A DNA stretch of 64,000 nucleotides from Lingula anatina (GCF_001039355.2 NW_019774624.1:1099245-1163244); one strand, 5' to 3'. Shown: positions 14,801 to 38,998, counted from the stretch's first letter. The notes: generated by a model not told the origin, from the sequence alone. Program-made: numbers and translations.

Positions 14801-17800
14801 TGAAGAATCATTCCAGGGTGTTTCATATGAATACCTGCTGCCCTGTATGGATTGTCTGCGAAGCGATGCTAAGGACCCTACCCTGTTTTCATCCAACGTT
14901 CTTCATAGAGCTATTGACAAAAAAGCCCTGTTCCTGCAGTGCCACAATTTTTTCCACACCCTGTCCATAGCAGAAGTCCAAGCCAACATGCCGCCCGACT
15001 CCGATGACACCTTTGATCTCAACTTTCAAGACACTGTGAGAGACCTTAATAGTCTGCAGGACAAGCTTGGTTATGATGCCTGTTTCTTGTTCTGTAAGCA
15101 AGACCTGGAGAAGACAGATGGCTGTGATGCTGCACCAATTTGCGATATTGAGGCAAGATTAGTGAAAGCAGGATTCAAGTGTTGGCTGCCAAAAGCGACG
15201 CAGACTCCAGATGCAGAGCTTGTTGCTACTGAGATCCAAACATCCAAGGTGGCTTTGATATTTATTTCTTGTCAGTTTGTGAAAGATTCCGAGTGTCAGA
15301 GGTTATTTCAGTATGTCAACGACAGCCTTAAGAAACCCTTTATCTTGCTGATGGTTGATCCTAACAGAGATTGGCTGAAATCTGATATTGGTATGCAGGT
15401 GGCAGAGAAGGTCTACCTCAACTTCAGTCGCCCTTCCTTGTTTGAGGAAAGCATGAAGGAACTTGTCAGCAAATTACGTTTGAAAACAAAGAAGAAGAAG
15501 GGGGTTAGTGTGGCATCTGATTGCTTTATCAGTTATTGCTGGACCAATTCCGCATCAGCACTGAAAATGGGTCAAGTCTTTAGACCAAAAGAGGGCGCCA
15601 TTGGGAATGGGGATCCACGTGAAATCAAGGAATTTCTGGAGAAGAATGGGATCAACTGTTGGCTGGATGTGGAGAGAGTTGGAGAAAATGGACTGTTTGA
15701 GGATATCGCTGAAGGTCTGAAGAACACCAAGGTTGTGGTTGCCTGCGTGTCTGATGAGTATGCCCTATCTGCCAACTGCCAAATGGAGTTCCGTTTTGCC
15801 CATGTAGCTTTAAGAAAACCCATCATCCTTGCTGTAGTTGGGACTGGTTTCCAGTGGGCTGCTACTGAAGTAAGCTTGATAGATGTTTATATAGATATAT
15901 ATGACAAGAACAAAAAAGGACAGATACAAGTTCATAAAAAATGTTCAAATGATATTTTTAAGAATATTTATATTGAGCATTGTACATGTAGTACAAGTGT
16001 CTTTGAATGTTTTTTGGGAAATTTTTGTACACACTGGATTTTTCAAAGTGTAATTTTGAATCAGCAGGTTTGACAGAAATATCACCATATGATAGGATCA
16101 GAAAACAAAAAAATCTAAACAACATCTGTTGCAATATCTATTCTCATCATCTCTCATTTAAGGTTGGCATGCTGTCCCTGGGATATCACAAGTTCAACTT
16201 CCAGGCACCCAGCGAGACATCACATGACCAGTTGTTGTCTGCCGTTAGAGAACAGATCCAGGCAACGAAGGCAGAGGAAGCAGTGAGCCACGTACCTACT
16301 TCATCCAAAACTTCCGCCAACCCAAGCTCTGCCTTCCAGGAATTGTATGAGCTGGCCCAGAGGAAGATACTGAGGCAGATCTCTGGTTATGTGGATGATG
16401 CATACCCAAGGCTGTTCCTCATTGACTTATGTGACAACCAAAGCGAAGGGCAGGTGAGGATGGGTATCTGTAGAATGACCATGCATTTAAGGGACCATTC
16501 ACAATGAATTTTGTTTACCCAGCTAATGTGCACTAACTCCACAGGGACCTTTGCTGAATGCAAGTATTTTAATAAAACAGACTAACACGCCTCCTCTTGT
16601 TTCCAATGTGCACAATGGTAGATCTCTAAAAACACAGAATATTTTTAAATTTCTTTGTGGGTAAATACATACTTAAGTTTGATTTTATCATTTACTGTAA
16701 GTAAGGTAGCAGCTAAGTGTTTGTGGCAATTTTTTTTTTTCATAAAAAATACATTTGTCTAATTACGTCCATATATCCATCCATTTTCTCTAAACTCTAG
16801 AACCGACCAGAGTCTGACACAGAGGTGGCTGGCACTGATGAGTCTCCTAAAGAGGTGTTGAAACCTACCTCAGATAAAGTCCAGTACTGCCTGCGGCTCC
16901 TGTGTGAATACGAGGGCGGCTGGCACTGTGAAGGAAAACCAGTGGCAATTCCATTAGTGGGAGAATACCTAGACATGTTCTTCCCACTGACCTCGCCTTA
17001 CTTGGCTAGGATTATGACAGTGATAAAACACAGCAGTATTGACCTGAATTGTTTCCATGGTGTCCAAGGAGAACACCTGTTGGACATGCTGGAAAAGGTA
17101 AGAAGCATAGGGGCAAGTTTTTAAAGGTCTAGAAGCATAAAGGTATTTTATTTTTTGGTGTTATTTCAAACACCTCAAGAAATAACTTAAAATTCAACTA
17201 CAAAGAGTTGTATCAGGCCATTTTGTGGTCAATTATGATGCCTAATTTGTTTGTACTCTGGCAATGTTGAGGATATAGAAGAATCCTAAATATAACTGTT
17301 AGTTAGAGTATGATTGATGGTTGAGACTAACACAAGAAGGGCAACCAATCACCATACCAAACTTTTAAACATTTATACAAAATCTGCAAATTTTCTTTTT
17401 TTTTTTTTTTTCAATTTGAGACACTTGTAGTAAAGATTTGTACAAGTAAAGGGGATTAAATTAATAAGATTTATTGACTTTAAATTCAAGATTTAAATAC
17501 TTGTAGATAAGCAGTACAATGCCTCAAAAAAGATAAAAGAATACAAAGGGGTAAATCACTGGGAGTATTAACAACAAATTATTTCATGTCCTATATCATT
17601 TGTAGAATGCTGGAGTTGTGGATGTAGAGAGTATGAAGCCAGTGTATATATACTTGAGACAATTCCTTATCAACAGCGATTTGGACAAAACTGCTGGAGG
17701 ACTAAGAAGGTATGGCCAGTACAGTTTTTGTCAACATTATTATTACTGTGCAGTGGTTGAAGAGTAGGAAAATGTGGCTTGTAAGTGCCATTATTGTTTC

Positions 17801-19089
17801 TGTCATAATTAAATGGGTTCTCTCCAGCTCCTCTCCCATCATTCTCCCACAAGAGGATGTGAGCATATTTTTGAATGAATAAAATTATTATATAATGCTA
17901 ACTGGAATATATCTCTGTATGTCATCTGAAATATTAATTTTACAATTTATTAAGTGCATTATTTGGGAAGTAGTATTAGATTATGAATGAATGGTTTAGG
18001 AACACATTGTTTATTTTTATGACAATTGGATAACTACTTCTGCTGCATATTTTGCCATTAGTATGGAATTAGATGAAGTGCAGGAATTACTCACTTTAAA
18101 TAAATACCGTCAACTTGTTTTTTTTTCTCTATTACAGATGTCAGCAGGCCAGTGGAAAGATAGTGTGGCTGTGTCCAGAGCACCAGGAACTGCCACGTGT
18201 GAGTGTTCTCCATTACGACACGTCTGACTTCCCACTGCAGACCCCCCACTCCTTGCTTCATTACCTCAAGCTGCTCTCCACCCAACACATGCTGAAAACT
18301 AGTAGTGAAGAAGCAGGGTTAAAACCAGGTGAGTGAAATTGTTTTTTGATGAATTTTTTTCTGTGCATAACCATCAATAGTAAGTTATAAATAGTAAGTT
18401 AATTCTAAAGATGGATCAATATCAATCTTTAAGTATAAATCCAAAATTGTTGACTGGCAAAAAAGTAGATTTTCCTTCTTTCCCAACTGCTCTGTAACAA
18501 TGTATCAGTACTTTTTACCCTGCTTTCAACATGCGTTTTGCTCATTTATTTATCTTTTGTAATTGTTCTTACCATTCTGCACAGCATAACACAGAAACAC
18601 AGCCTGTCCACTTGACTCATCACATTGGTACAGTACCCTTGTAGTTGTATTTTTCCCATTCAATTCACTATTTCAGATAAAACAAATTCTCCAAGAAGCA
18701 AAACCCAAATAAGCCAGAGTGGAACCTCATTGGTTGGTCACAACCCCCAGCATCAGCCACTGTCTGTGGCAGAGCCAGCTCAACTGGATCCTGTACCCAA
18801 TCATGTACCAAGCCCTGTACCCCATCCTGTATCCAATGATGTATCCCATCCTGCAGCTGAGACCGAAGAACCAGCGAACATCTCCCAGATCGGAAACAAC
18901 CCTCCAGATGTCCATACCTCTGCCCAAGGTGATACACTTCCTCATGGTGATGCAGAGATCACAGAGCCCAGGAACACCCTAAACATGTATAGGAACGCCA
19001 AGGCTGCCAAAGACTTTGAGAAACTGCGTAAAGAAGTGGCTGCAGTTAGCCAGTTTTCCAAAGGAAGTCAAGCTTGTACCATCATTTAA
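64..19089 (+). CDS. Giant Roco-family protein: MTBD-like, COR, Cys-rich, LRR, Roc, COR, TIR, TIR, CaaX (5' end outside window)
   Basis: I joined 36 exons by GT-AG borders; every phase matches and the sum is 7665 bp, 2554 codons plus stop TAA at 19087-19089. Exons: 64-168, 378-449, 722-847, 1425-1649, 2003-2203, 2561-2737, 3089-3305, 3695-3849, 4405-4555, 4994-5196, 5344-5450, 5822-5947, 6105-6207, 6460-6609, 6902-7109, 7458-7555, 7729-7837, 8146-8316, 8533-8675, 8936-9022, 9296-9418, 9862-10329, 10598-10705, 10962-11082, 11406-11600, 11923-12088, 12338-12656, 12856-13107, 13445-13618, 14009-14173, 14526-15869, 16163-16453, 16801-17097, 17606-17709, 18138-18328, 18677-19089. Roco proteins are GTPases whose Roc-COR tandem regulates attached effector domains. 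Here the effectors are TIRs, so an innate-immune or NAD-linked signalling role is an inference. The start codon lies left of the window. Introns hold only microsatellites and one MITE. The gene could be split into two by annotation at the 847-1425 intron, but both flanking exons are phase 0. Confidence 0.85.
1007..1118. repeat. (CA)n dinucleotide microsatellite in intron
   Basis: A nearly pure CA run of about 75 bp from 1007 is followed by an interrupted CA/CG/ATGC tail to 1118. It lies in the 848-1424 intron of the Roco gene, between the MTBD-like exons and the first COR exon. Reading frames through it (Cys-Val or His-Thr repeats) are artefacts. Confidence 0.97.
1425..3849 (+). other. First COR-like domain (exons 4-8 of Roco gene)
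   Basis: Codons about 102-426 carry the landmarks of a COR domain. They include a short helical segment (AYAQALSRLDRMGKVVFL), a TDIQWFLNLSAQLY block like the COR motif (N/D)PQW(L/I)xxxx, MADLRNVIG (COR: hSDL/I), SHWMSIMFHDGGMLKIPY (COR: W-hydrophobic helix, then a strand), and the COR-B signature LSYRFTNGYSGSLLGRII followed by YIWSTGVLCRKGA. The second COR in the same protein (13.0-14.9 kb) shows the same blocks in the same order, so this appears to be an internal COR duplication. A Roc domain would be expected before it. None lies between the MTBD-like exons and this block, so it is either missing or left of the window. Confidence 0.6.
4405..5196 (+). other. Cysteine-rich, probably zinc-binding segment (exons 9-10 of Roco gene)
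   Basis: Exons 4405-4555 and 4994-5196. Exon 9 holds paired cysteines (CQGKC and CPNQICGTTC), as often seen just after COR domains. Exon 10 holds 12 cysteines in 67 residues, including SCCWCDHC, RCNC and CANCGICRRC, spaced mostly as CxxC or CxC; this suggests two or more zinc sites. I cannot assign a named finger. Exon 10 is preceded by a 31-bp tandem repeat that carries two candidate acceptor sites (ends 4962 and 4993). Only the second keeps the frame open. Confidence 0.55.
7642..7642. other. Single ambiguous base n
   Basis: A lone n follows a poly-T tract in an intron of the Roco gene. Unlike the three lone n at 41729, 50374 and 56288, I see no duplicated sequence around it. It may be a simple base-call or join ambiguity. 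Confidence 0.9.
8781..8819. repeat. (TC)n microsatellite in intron
   Basis: CT-rich run in the 8676-8935 intron of the Roco gene, followed by an ACC/ACG trinucleotide-like stretch. A similar CT run occupies positions 1-27 at the left edge of the window. Confidence 0.9.
9480..9701. mobile_element. MITE copy 1 (Tourist/Harbinger-like), Roco gene intron
   Basis: A 222-bp non-coding element. Its left end (GACCCCATTCCCACAG followed by ATTTTAGATCGATC) is the inverted complement of its right end (GGATCGATCTAAATCTCTGG then GAATGCGCTC). It is flanked by the direct repeat TTA (9477-9479 and 9702-9704). Relatives with the same ends and core lie at 43935-44160 and 58575-58847. A TTA/TAA target duplication plus TIRs of about 28 bp fits PIF/Harbinger (Tourist-like) MITEs. 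No transposase is present, and the superfamily call is inference. Confidence 0.8.
9862..11600 (+). other. Leucine-rich repeats of the Roco protein (exons 22-25)
   Basis: Exons 9862-10329, 10598-10705, 10962-11082 and 11406-11600, codons about 1020-1316. LRR units are plain: LRTLKLTDNPLEKFPGFL, LSVLVLANTLIQEVPDDIG, LTKLDLTHTLVSNLPPSFA and, after a break, LRSLSFCRTAIQFLPDGIE and LEELNLDHNPYLESLSP. The break (exons 23-24) holds KQYDANNKGVLTGQTLADF, which recalls an EF-hand loop. However, loop position 5 is Lys and position 12 is Thr, so calcium binding is doubtful. Confidence 0.88.
11923..13107 (+). other. Roc GTPase domain (exons 26-28)
   Basis: Exons 11923-12088, 12338-12656 and 12856-13107. 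The P-loop GLGGAGKTS spans the exon 26/27 junction. The switch II DxxG motif is DFAGQ in SVWDFAGQTLYYNTHQFFL. The base-specificity motif is THADK. YVLVWNTR and the LDFWL region match the Ras-of-complex family. All catalytic-fold motifs look intact, so GTP binding is expected. A linker with SSLTGQGIDSLLDEI (the G5-like region) leads into COR. Confidence 0.93.
13030..14880 (+). other. Second COR domain (exons 28-31)
   Basis: Directly follows Roc, the canonical arrangement. Landmarks: VTQAVGFLHDLGTLHHFE, VINPQWIVDVMACIV, LQHSDIGVIW, HQWLLKLTEVFNLTFPL, and the COR-B part LKIIYQFDYLPAGLFNRVQV with AIWKTGSILQKNGHLAL. COR is the dimerisation partner of Roc in known Roco proteins. Its block order mirrors the first COR-like module at 1425-3849. 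Confidence 0.88.
15064..15480 (+). other. First TIR-like domain, probably degenerate (exon 31)
   Basis: Follows the TIR fold order: YDACFLFCKQDLE, IEARLVKAGFKCWLPK, LVATEIQTSKVALIFISCQF, KPFILLMVD. At the place where active TIR NADases and most TIRs carry Glu after the Cys (CxxE), this copy has CQRLF with Leu at 15303-15305. A scaffold or regulatory role rather than catalysis is an inference. Confidence 0.7.
15517..16210 (+). other. Second TIR domain (exons 31-32)
   Basis: Starts at SDCFISYCW, then has a short insertion, then EIKEFLEKNGINCWLDVERV, GLKNTKVVVACVSDEYALS, NCQMEFRFAHV and KPIILAVVGTG, ending in exon 32 (16163 on). It keeps the Glu of CxxE (codon 15786-15788), which in SARM1-type and bacterial TIRs is catalytic for NAD+ cleavage. 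The intron at 15870-16162 interrupts the domain near its end. Confidence 0.85.
16163..19089 (+). other. C-terminal region of Roco protein with CaaX-like end
   Basis: Exons 32-36. Exons 33-35 encode a conserved-looking cap (CLRLLCEYEGGWH, PYLARIMTVIKHSS, SGKIVWLCPEHQ) that I have no name for. Exon 36 is low complexity, with a degenerate 15-bp tandem repeat (18791-18852) giving Pro-Val-rich units. It then has a basic helix (RNAKAAKDFEKLRKEV) and the last residues SKGSQACTII before TAA. C-T-I-I fits the CaaX prenylation pattern; with Ile last, geranylgeranylation would be the likelier form. That would tether this TIR/GTPase protein to membranes. Confidence 0.6.
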
Positions 19090-20940
19090 AATCACAGCAC
19101 AGAAAAGTTTCCTTAAAATGTTCATCAGTGTTTCATGTAACCATTCACAGAAAAAAATACAAAAAGTTCTCTGTGAAAGTGACATTTATTGCGTAAATTT
19201 TAATATAAGTGCGATTGCCATATAAAAGCCATACTATTTAAGCTGTGTCAACACAGGCTCAGGTATAGCAAACAAGATTTGGGTTATTTTTACAGCATCA
19301 GTTCTAAAAAATTGTGCATGGCAACTCACCTAAGTTCCGAGTGTGAATACACTGTACCTGTATTGATAGGAAAATATTTCAACTGGATTTTTAAAATATT
19401 TATCCTTAACTCTTGATGTTATCAGAAATGTGATAGTAATATACTATGCAAACATTATTTTAGTTTTTACAAGTTTTGTTGAGTTTTATATCTGTCCATA
19501 CAATAAGCAGAGGTGCAATGTTTATCTAAGTCAGCCTTATGTCTATTGTTAGCAATAATATGTCCATAGTATATGTATTTAAGTGATATTTGTTTTTCTA
19601 ATTCCCTATTTCTAGCCTACTTTTCTTTATGTATATAAATATATATTTCTTGTGATACACTACTGTTATTTGTATTGCAGCAGATTATGTGAGGTTGCAT
19701 CTATACATTTTTTGGAAAGATGTTTGAATTAAATGCACATAATCTAGATTTGTTATCTTTATATATTACTACACATATACTGTTGTGGTGAATCTGTGGA
19801 AAATATATACATTATATACATTTGAGTCACAGTTTTAGACATTTATTCTACAAAGGTATTCATGGAATTATTTTCTTGAAAGTAACAGTCAAAATCGACG
19901 TTTACTGTGACTGCTGTCCGTCCAAGATATTATTTTTATTTAGACTATTCACATTATATATTTGAATATCTGTGATGTTGCGCATATATTTTGTAGTGAA
20001 TAAAATTTTATCAGAGACTAAAAGGAATTTCTCTTGTTGCTTTCAGGACAGTCTAAATTGTTAAGATTTTTCTGACTAACCCATTATCAGAATGGCTATT
20101 ATTAACCCGAGTCTAGTAATAAAAATAATTGAAAGAAAATGTTAACACTTATAACTGTTAACACTGAAATTAAAACCTTTAAATGAAAAACCTAAACAAA
20201 ATTTCAGTAAAAAATCACATTTTATTGCATTCCAGGCAAACGAGCGAAATCACAGACAGGAGCTGAAATGGCTCTAATTTGCATGATTGTGTTTGTGAGC
20301 TTTCTGATTTGGCTATGTAATTGGTTGAAATTTTAAGTTATGCATTCAATAAGACTTGCCTTTATTGGGGTAAATCGTCAGAGTTGATGCAGAATTAACA
20401 CCGATGAATACAAGTTGCCATACATTCTTCAAGATATCACACAAACCAATATCTATTTGTAAAAGCTATTATAAACACTTTATTTATAATTAATCATTAT
20501 AAAATATTCATCTGTAACATATTACAGATACAAAAGTAAATTCAAGGATATATTCTAACAAAGGTGAGTTGAATCTTAAATCAAGTTATTGAAATTTTTT
20601 CAAGCACTTTTAGTAATCCATATTTTTCTTACCTAATATCACAATAATAATCACTTGCCTATGTTTATTCATATGGTCCCTCTGATTATTGCACATTTGT
20701 TATTTTAAAACTACTCAAAAGAAACAATTACAGTGGTGCACTTTATTTAGAATTTTTAAACATTTTCAAATCTTTAAGATTTGTGAAGTGTTGCACCAAA
20801 GAGGAAGATTTAGTCTTCCAGTCAATTCAGAAATTACATAAGTCACTCAATTTTTCTTGCATATTTGTATTTTAAGAAAATTTTGATGGCTTTTAAATTT
20901 ATTTATCTCAAAATGTTCCTAAAATGGCCAATTTCATCAC
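19090..20940. other. 3' UTR of Roco gene and intergenic spacer
   Basis: AT-rich with no credible coding exon. An AATAAA signal at 19999-20004 could end the Roco transcript about 0.9 kb after the stop. For DECR2 on the other strand, a TTTATT (AATAAA on the - strand) sits at 20898-20903, just past the DECR2 stop. The rest, 20030-20890, shows nothing recognisable. Confidence 0.5.
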
Positions 20941-23900
20941 CTATAATTTACTCTGCTGGGCCTTCATAGCTTGCATGGCATAGTTGAAACTATTTGCTGA
21001 GCTAAGCCAGGCTCCTCCATCTACCACCAGGCAGATCCCAGTGATCCAGGATGCAGCGTCACTGACCAGGTATACTACAGCATTTGCTATCTCCACTTTT
21101 TCTCCTACTCGTTGTAGAGGGATGTCCATGAACCTGGCTGCTGCCCCAGGTGCGTTACCACCTTTGATAAAGCATAATAAAGTTATTTGTACCTATGAGG
21201 AAGCATATATTTTTCTAAATGTTTGGGAAGTTTTTATTGATCTTTGCCTGCTTTACTTTTTAATCACCTGTACAGTTTTTTTTTCTTTAATAAGGTAGGG
21301 GGGGGGGGGAATCAACAAAACAAAATCTGAATAAAATCTGAATAGCAAAGATAAAGATAATGCCTCACATTGTTCTCAAAAATTACTACAAACTGAAAAT
21401 TATATCTGATTCAATCCTAACAACATTTGGACATTTGAAATAAAAAATAAAATATTTTATGGAATGCAAACAGCCTGGCTGAATACAGAGTAAGGAATTG
21501 ATAATAATGCACCATCTCCATTCTTACCAAGTTTATTAAAGCCTAAAGTATCAGCAATAGGACCTGGTGCCACAGATACCACCCGTACCTTGTCTCTACC
21601 CCACTCACATGCCAGATGTTTGGTCATAGCATCTGGAAGAAATTTACTTCAAATATGCATAAAACTTCTGTTGGTTTACTAAAAATGACTAAATTATGAT
21701 CATAAGTTTTTCTTAAAAATACATTTGAACTCAAATTTTTGCAATAAAACCCAACCAAATGCCACCATATAATTTCAAACAGTATGACCTAAAAATAATG
21801 AAGGGTATCATTTCATATTTCCCAAAAAATGATACCTGAATGGGTATTTTCTGCATTCTTACTGTACTATTCATTACATTGATCATTTCAGCAACTCATT
21901 TAACTGCACATCCAAAAGTAATGCGCCATACTTTACTACATCATTTGGGTTTTTTTTTACGAAATGGCCAGGCTGATAAGTATATAGGTCAATTTATGAC
22001 CAGAAAATTGAAGAAGGGGCAGTTTAAAAAGTATTTTATGGGTGATCAGGTGATTAATTTGGTTATGCCATAAAAGAAACAAGTACCTGTATATGTGGTT
22101 CATTTGTTTTGAAGGGAATCTCTTCAAATGTAACTTTATGGGTAGGAGACACTACAGCAGGAACAACATTTCTCAACAGATTTAAACTCAATTTTTGGTA
22201 AATGTGGTTTTGTTACAAATAATATGTAAAAATTGTTCCTATTACTAGTGAAAAGAAAACAATCCAATTTCATAAAACATGCAGTGTCGACCAACCTATT
22301 GCAGCCTTGGCTGAGCCTGCGTGTGTCTGGAACACCTGGCCCTTGTAGTGAAGAGTGGCAGTAATGTTTACAATAACACCTCCATGGTTCTGAAAAAAAA
22401 ATGTTATGAACAGTTTTTGGACTTCAAAATATCAAGAATATTTTCTCAAAATTTCAACTCAACCACTACTAGATTCTTGTCACTCAGATTTAAAAAAATC
22501 ATCTTATTAACTAAGTTAAACTGAAAAAAAAAATTAAGTAAATAAAAGATAGTAAAAACATAAAAATACATGAAAATATGTATTTTCTGAAACAAATTTT
22601 TACTAACAAAACTCAATTTAATGTTCACTTTTTCAAACTGTGACCTACAAGCATATTTTACATTTAACCAAAACTACCCAAAAAATTTATTTTTCATCAA
22701 TTTACACCAAAAAGTCCATAATTTCTAAATGAGACTAAACTGTGTGCAGCATTCATAAAATGATTAAACAGTATTTTAAACCCATGTTGGCATACCTTCA
22801 TACACTTGTCATAAACTGCTTTTGAAGCGTAGAAAGTACCATTAGCATCAATGTCCATGACAGTTTTAAATCCATTGAATGAAAGGCTACTGGCTGGACA
22901 GAGGAAATTACCAGCAGCACCTGTATATTGCAATCTTAATTATAAACATGTCATTAATATCATAGCAGGGAGTTTTCATGCAAATGGAAAAAATTTGAAT
23001 TTTAAAATTAATGCATTTAACTTAGAGATAAAACTTTTAATTGATAAGTTATTATATGTCTACCCTTATTATAATGGTATAACTTACTATTAACCAAAAT
23101 ATCGATCTTCTTGAAAGTCTGCATGGTCAGGTCCACAGCTTCAACAATTTCTTGTGGCTTGGAAAAAAATAAGCAGATATTATCTCCCAGTTTCTGATAT
23201 TTGGCCTCTATAGACTACCTGGCATCTAAAGATAATCTACCACTACTTTCCATATTACAAATGATTTTTTTCTTAACTAAACAAAAAGTGAAACAACTGT
23301 TCAGTATGTTCTCACCTTTCTAACATCCATCTTTATTGGAAGACATTTCCGTCCGGTTGCATCTTCCAATTTCTTGGCAGCTCTCTGAAGTCTGTTTAAA
23401 TCCCTACTGGCTATGACAGCATTGCAACCATGCCTACAGTGCATCATGATGTAGTATTTAGTTTTCATGACAAAAGGGGCATATGCTGCTTAAAAGGAAA
23501 TCATCCATAAATTAGTTAGAGTGCACAGATATTTATAAGGTCACATACTGTAGCTATTCTTACCTCATTAATATCTCTGTTATGGTAAAACCTATACCGC
23601 TACCTCCACCAGTCACAAATGCAACCTTATCCCTACAAAACATTTTAAACTTCTTTTCATTGTACAAAAAATATGCATACATGAATTAAGAGAATTTTTA
23701 TCATTAGCAAGATGCTAAACAATGTTCCATATACATAAAGCATATGGGTAAGGTAGTTTATAGGCATGTGAAGCAGCACTTCTTCCCATAGCAGAAAGAT
23801 GGTATCAGGCATTTATCATTAGAAGAATGATAATACAATTAAGGTTCATTACCAACTTTTAAAGTGAACATAAGAAATTTAATAGATGGTTGAATTTAAT

Positions 23901-24392
23901 ACATATTAGTTATTTTAACAAAGACTAAAATATTTTCTTTTTCCATTCATCTGTGATGTCAGTGTAGGAAAAGTATGGGCAAACATCCGACTGGGGGTGG
24001 GGGGTGGGGCGGGTCCACCTTCAGGGCTCTGCCTCTAAAAATTGACAGGTCGGAATAAGGGTTCTCTGTTGTTTTTCTCCCGTTTATCTTCATAGTTTTT
24101 TTTTCTTGAGCTACTTTTTTCACTTCACTAATATTTTAATTCTGATTTATTTAATATCAATCAGGATATGACCGATATAAATTTTGATCCAATTCTTGAA
24201 TTTGAACTTTGTATTAAGAATCAGTCCATGAACGTAGCGTAGACTTCATGAAGATCCATTTGAATCACTTTGAAAGGCTCGTATCTAACAGTATAAATAA
24301 CAACACATAAGTAACCTTAGCAAGTCTCTCTGAAAAACATATGCATAATTTTGTTCCACGGAGGATTCGAGGTTGCCTCCTTTTGCTGACAT
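20941..24392 (-). CDS. DECR2: Peroxisomal 2,4-dienoyl-CoA reductase
   Basis: Eight exons (5' to 3'): 24316-24392, 23564-23632, 23316-23433, 23088-23157, 22796-22920, 22296-22389, 21528-21632, 20941-21161. All phases match and the protein is 292 aa, the length I recall for the human enzyme. It reduces 2,4-dienoyl-CoA to 3-enoyl-CoA with NADPH in peroxisomal beta-oxidation of polyunsaturated acyl chains. It is an SDR fold with cofactor loop TGGGSGIG (residues 33-40), [12 protein letters not shown], the [20 protein letters not shown] block, [13 protein letters not shown] and [17 protein letters not shown]. As in DECR2 relatives, the usual SDR Tyr four residues before the Lys is absent. The last residues SKL form a PTS1 peroxisomal signal. 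The start ATG at 24392 gives [11 protein letters not shown]; the codon split over intron 1 restores the expected DLLRDKVAF. Its start faces IFT140. Confidence 0.96.
21748..22070. repeat. Dispersed non-autonomous repeat, copy in DECR2 intron
   Basis: An intronic stretch starting AACCCAACCAAATGCC and ending near ATTTGGTTATGCC, so its ends carry the short inverted repeat AACCAAAT. Diverged relatives with the same ends and shared internal blocks (TATTTTCTGC, TTTATGACCAGAAA) lie in the DDX46 introns at 55619-55950 and 59433-59749. It looks like an old MITE-type element. The small ORF inside is not a gene. Confidence 0.6.
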
Positions 24393-25323
24393 CTTTCCGT
24401 GCTGACAGAGGTCAAAGGTTGGTCTGGTCAGGTGCTTTCGTTTTAAGAAAAATATTTACTAAAAACGAAAGACTATAACGCCTATCAAGTGAGAAATCAG
24501 CTGCACACACACATAAATTTAGTCTACGAAACAGAAAAAATATAGAAAATAGGAAGGTTATTGATAAATATTTTTTACGGAAAAGCACGAAGGCAATGAC
24601 CTACATCCGGGCTTGTCAAATATTTTCAAAATGGTGGTAGTCAAATGCCGAGAAGTCTAAATGGAGCGGTACATTACCTTGTTATTTGGATGTTTAGGAG
24701 TCTGATCGTCAAAGGAGTAATACATTTAGTTAGTTGATGTACCCAGAAGAATTCTGCTTGTGTTTGTATTTTGAATTTTTCTAAAATATCGGATAAAACA
24801 GTAGGTAAGTGAGCGTTGCTATAGTACACATTCCCGCTGTTCGAGTGATGATGGCACTAATGCGAAGTGACACTGACAGTGACATATTATCATTTCATAA
24901 CTTCCATAGGCATGGCACAACTGTTTATAACAATATATCATACACTTTAATCAATCAGATTGATTGTTTCTTACGTGCTTTAAAGTAAATTTTGGTTTCT
25001 ATTTGTCATTATTTTCTGAAATTTATTTCTGCAGATTCTGGTTAAATTATGGTCGAATGAAAATTTCAGTGAAACATGTATGGATTTTGGAAACAGTTAA
25101 ATTTTTATTGTGGCCTAAAGAAACTCTTAAATGTTTGTGATATATTTGTAGATAAAATCTCAATTGTCCTTCATATGAAACTGGTGTGGCAACAGTTCTG
25201 TTTCTCATTGTTAAATAATCTTTATAACATTGAAAAAAATAATTGAAAAGTTGAAGAAAAACTGAACAAATAGATTCGTTCATCTTTCATGGTACAGAGA
25301 AAACACTGGGTTTCAGGTAGAAG
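24393..25323. promoter_or_regulatory. Shared upstream region of DECR2 (-) and IFT140 (+)
   Basis: The 931 bp between the two divergent start codons should hold both promoters. For IFT140 a non-coding first exon is likely. A strong donor (GTAG then GTAAGT) ends a possible exon at 24804. An acceptor TTTCAG at 25316 lies seven bases before the ATG. No TATA box or other motif stands out. Confidence 0.5.

Positions 25324-38998
<13,675 letters not shown>

Noticed and set aside
18668-18982. ORFs rich in Tyr-Pro-Met or Gly-Tyr
   Set aside because: Shadow frames of the repeat-rich last exon of the Roco gene.
20941-24392. Peroxisomal trans-2-enoyl-CoA reductase (PECR) instead of DECR2
   Set aside because: [17 protein letters not shown] and the overall length follow DECR2.
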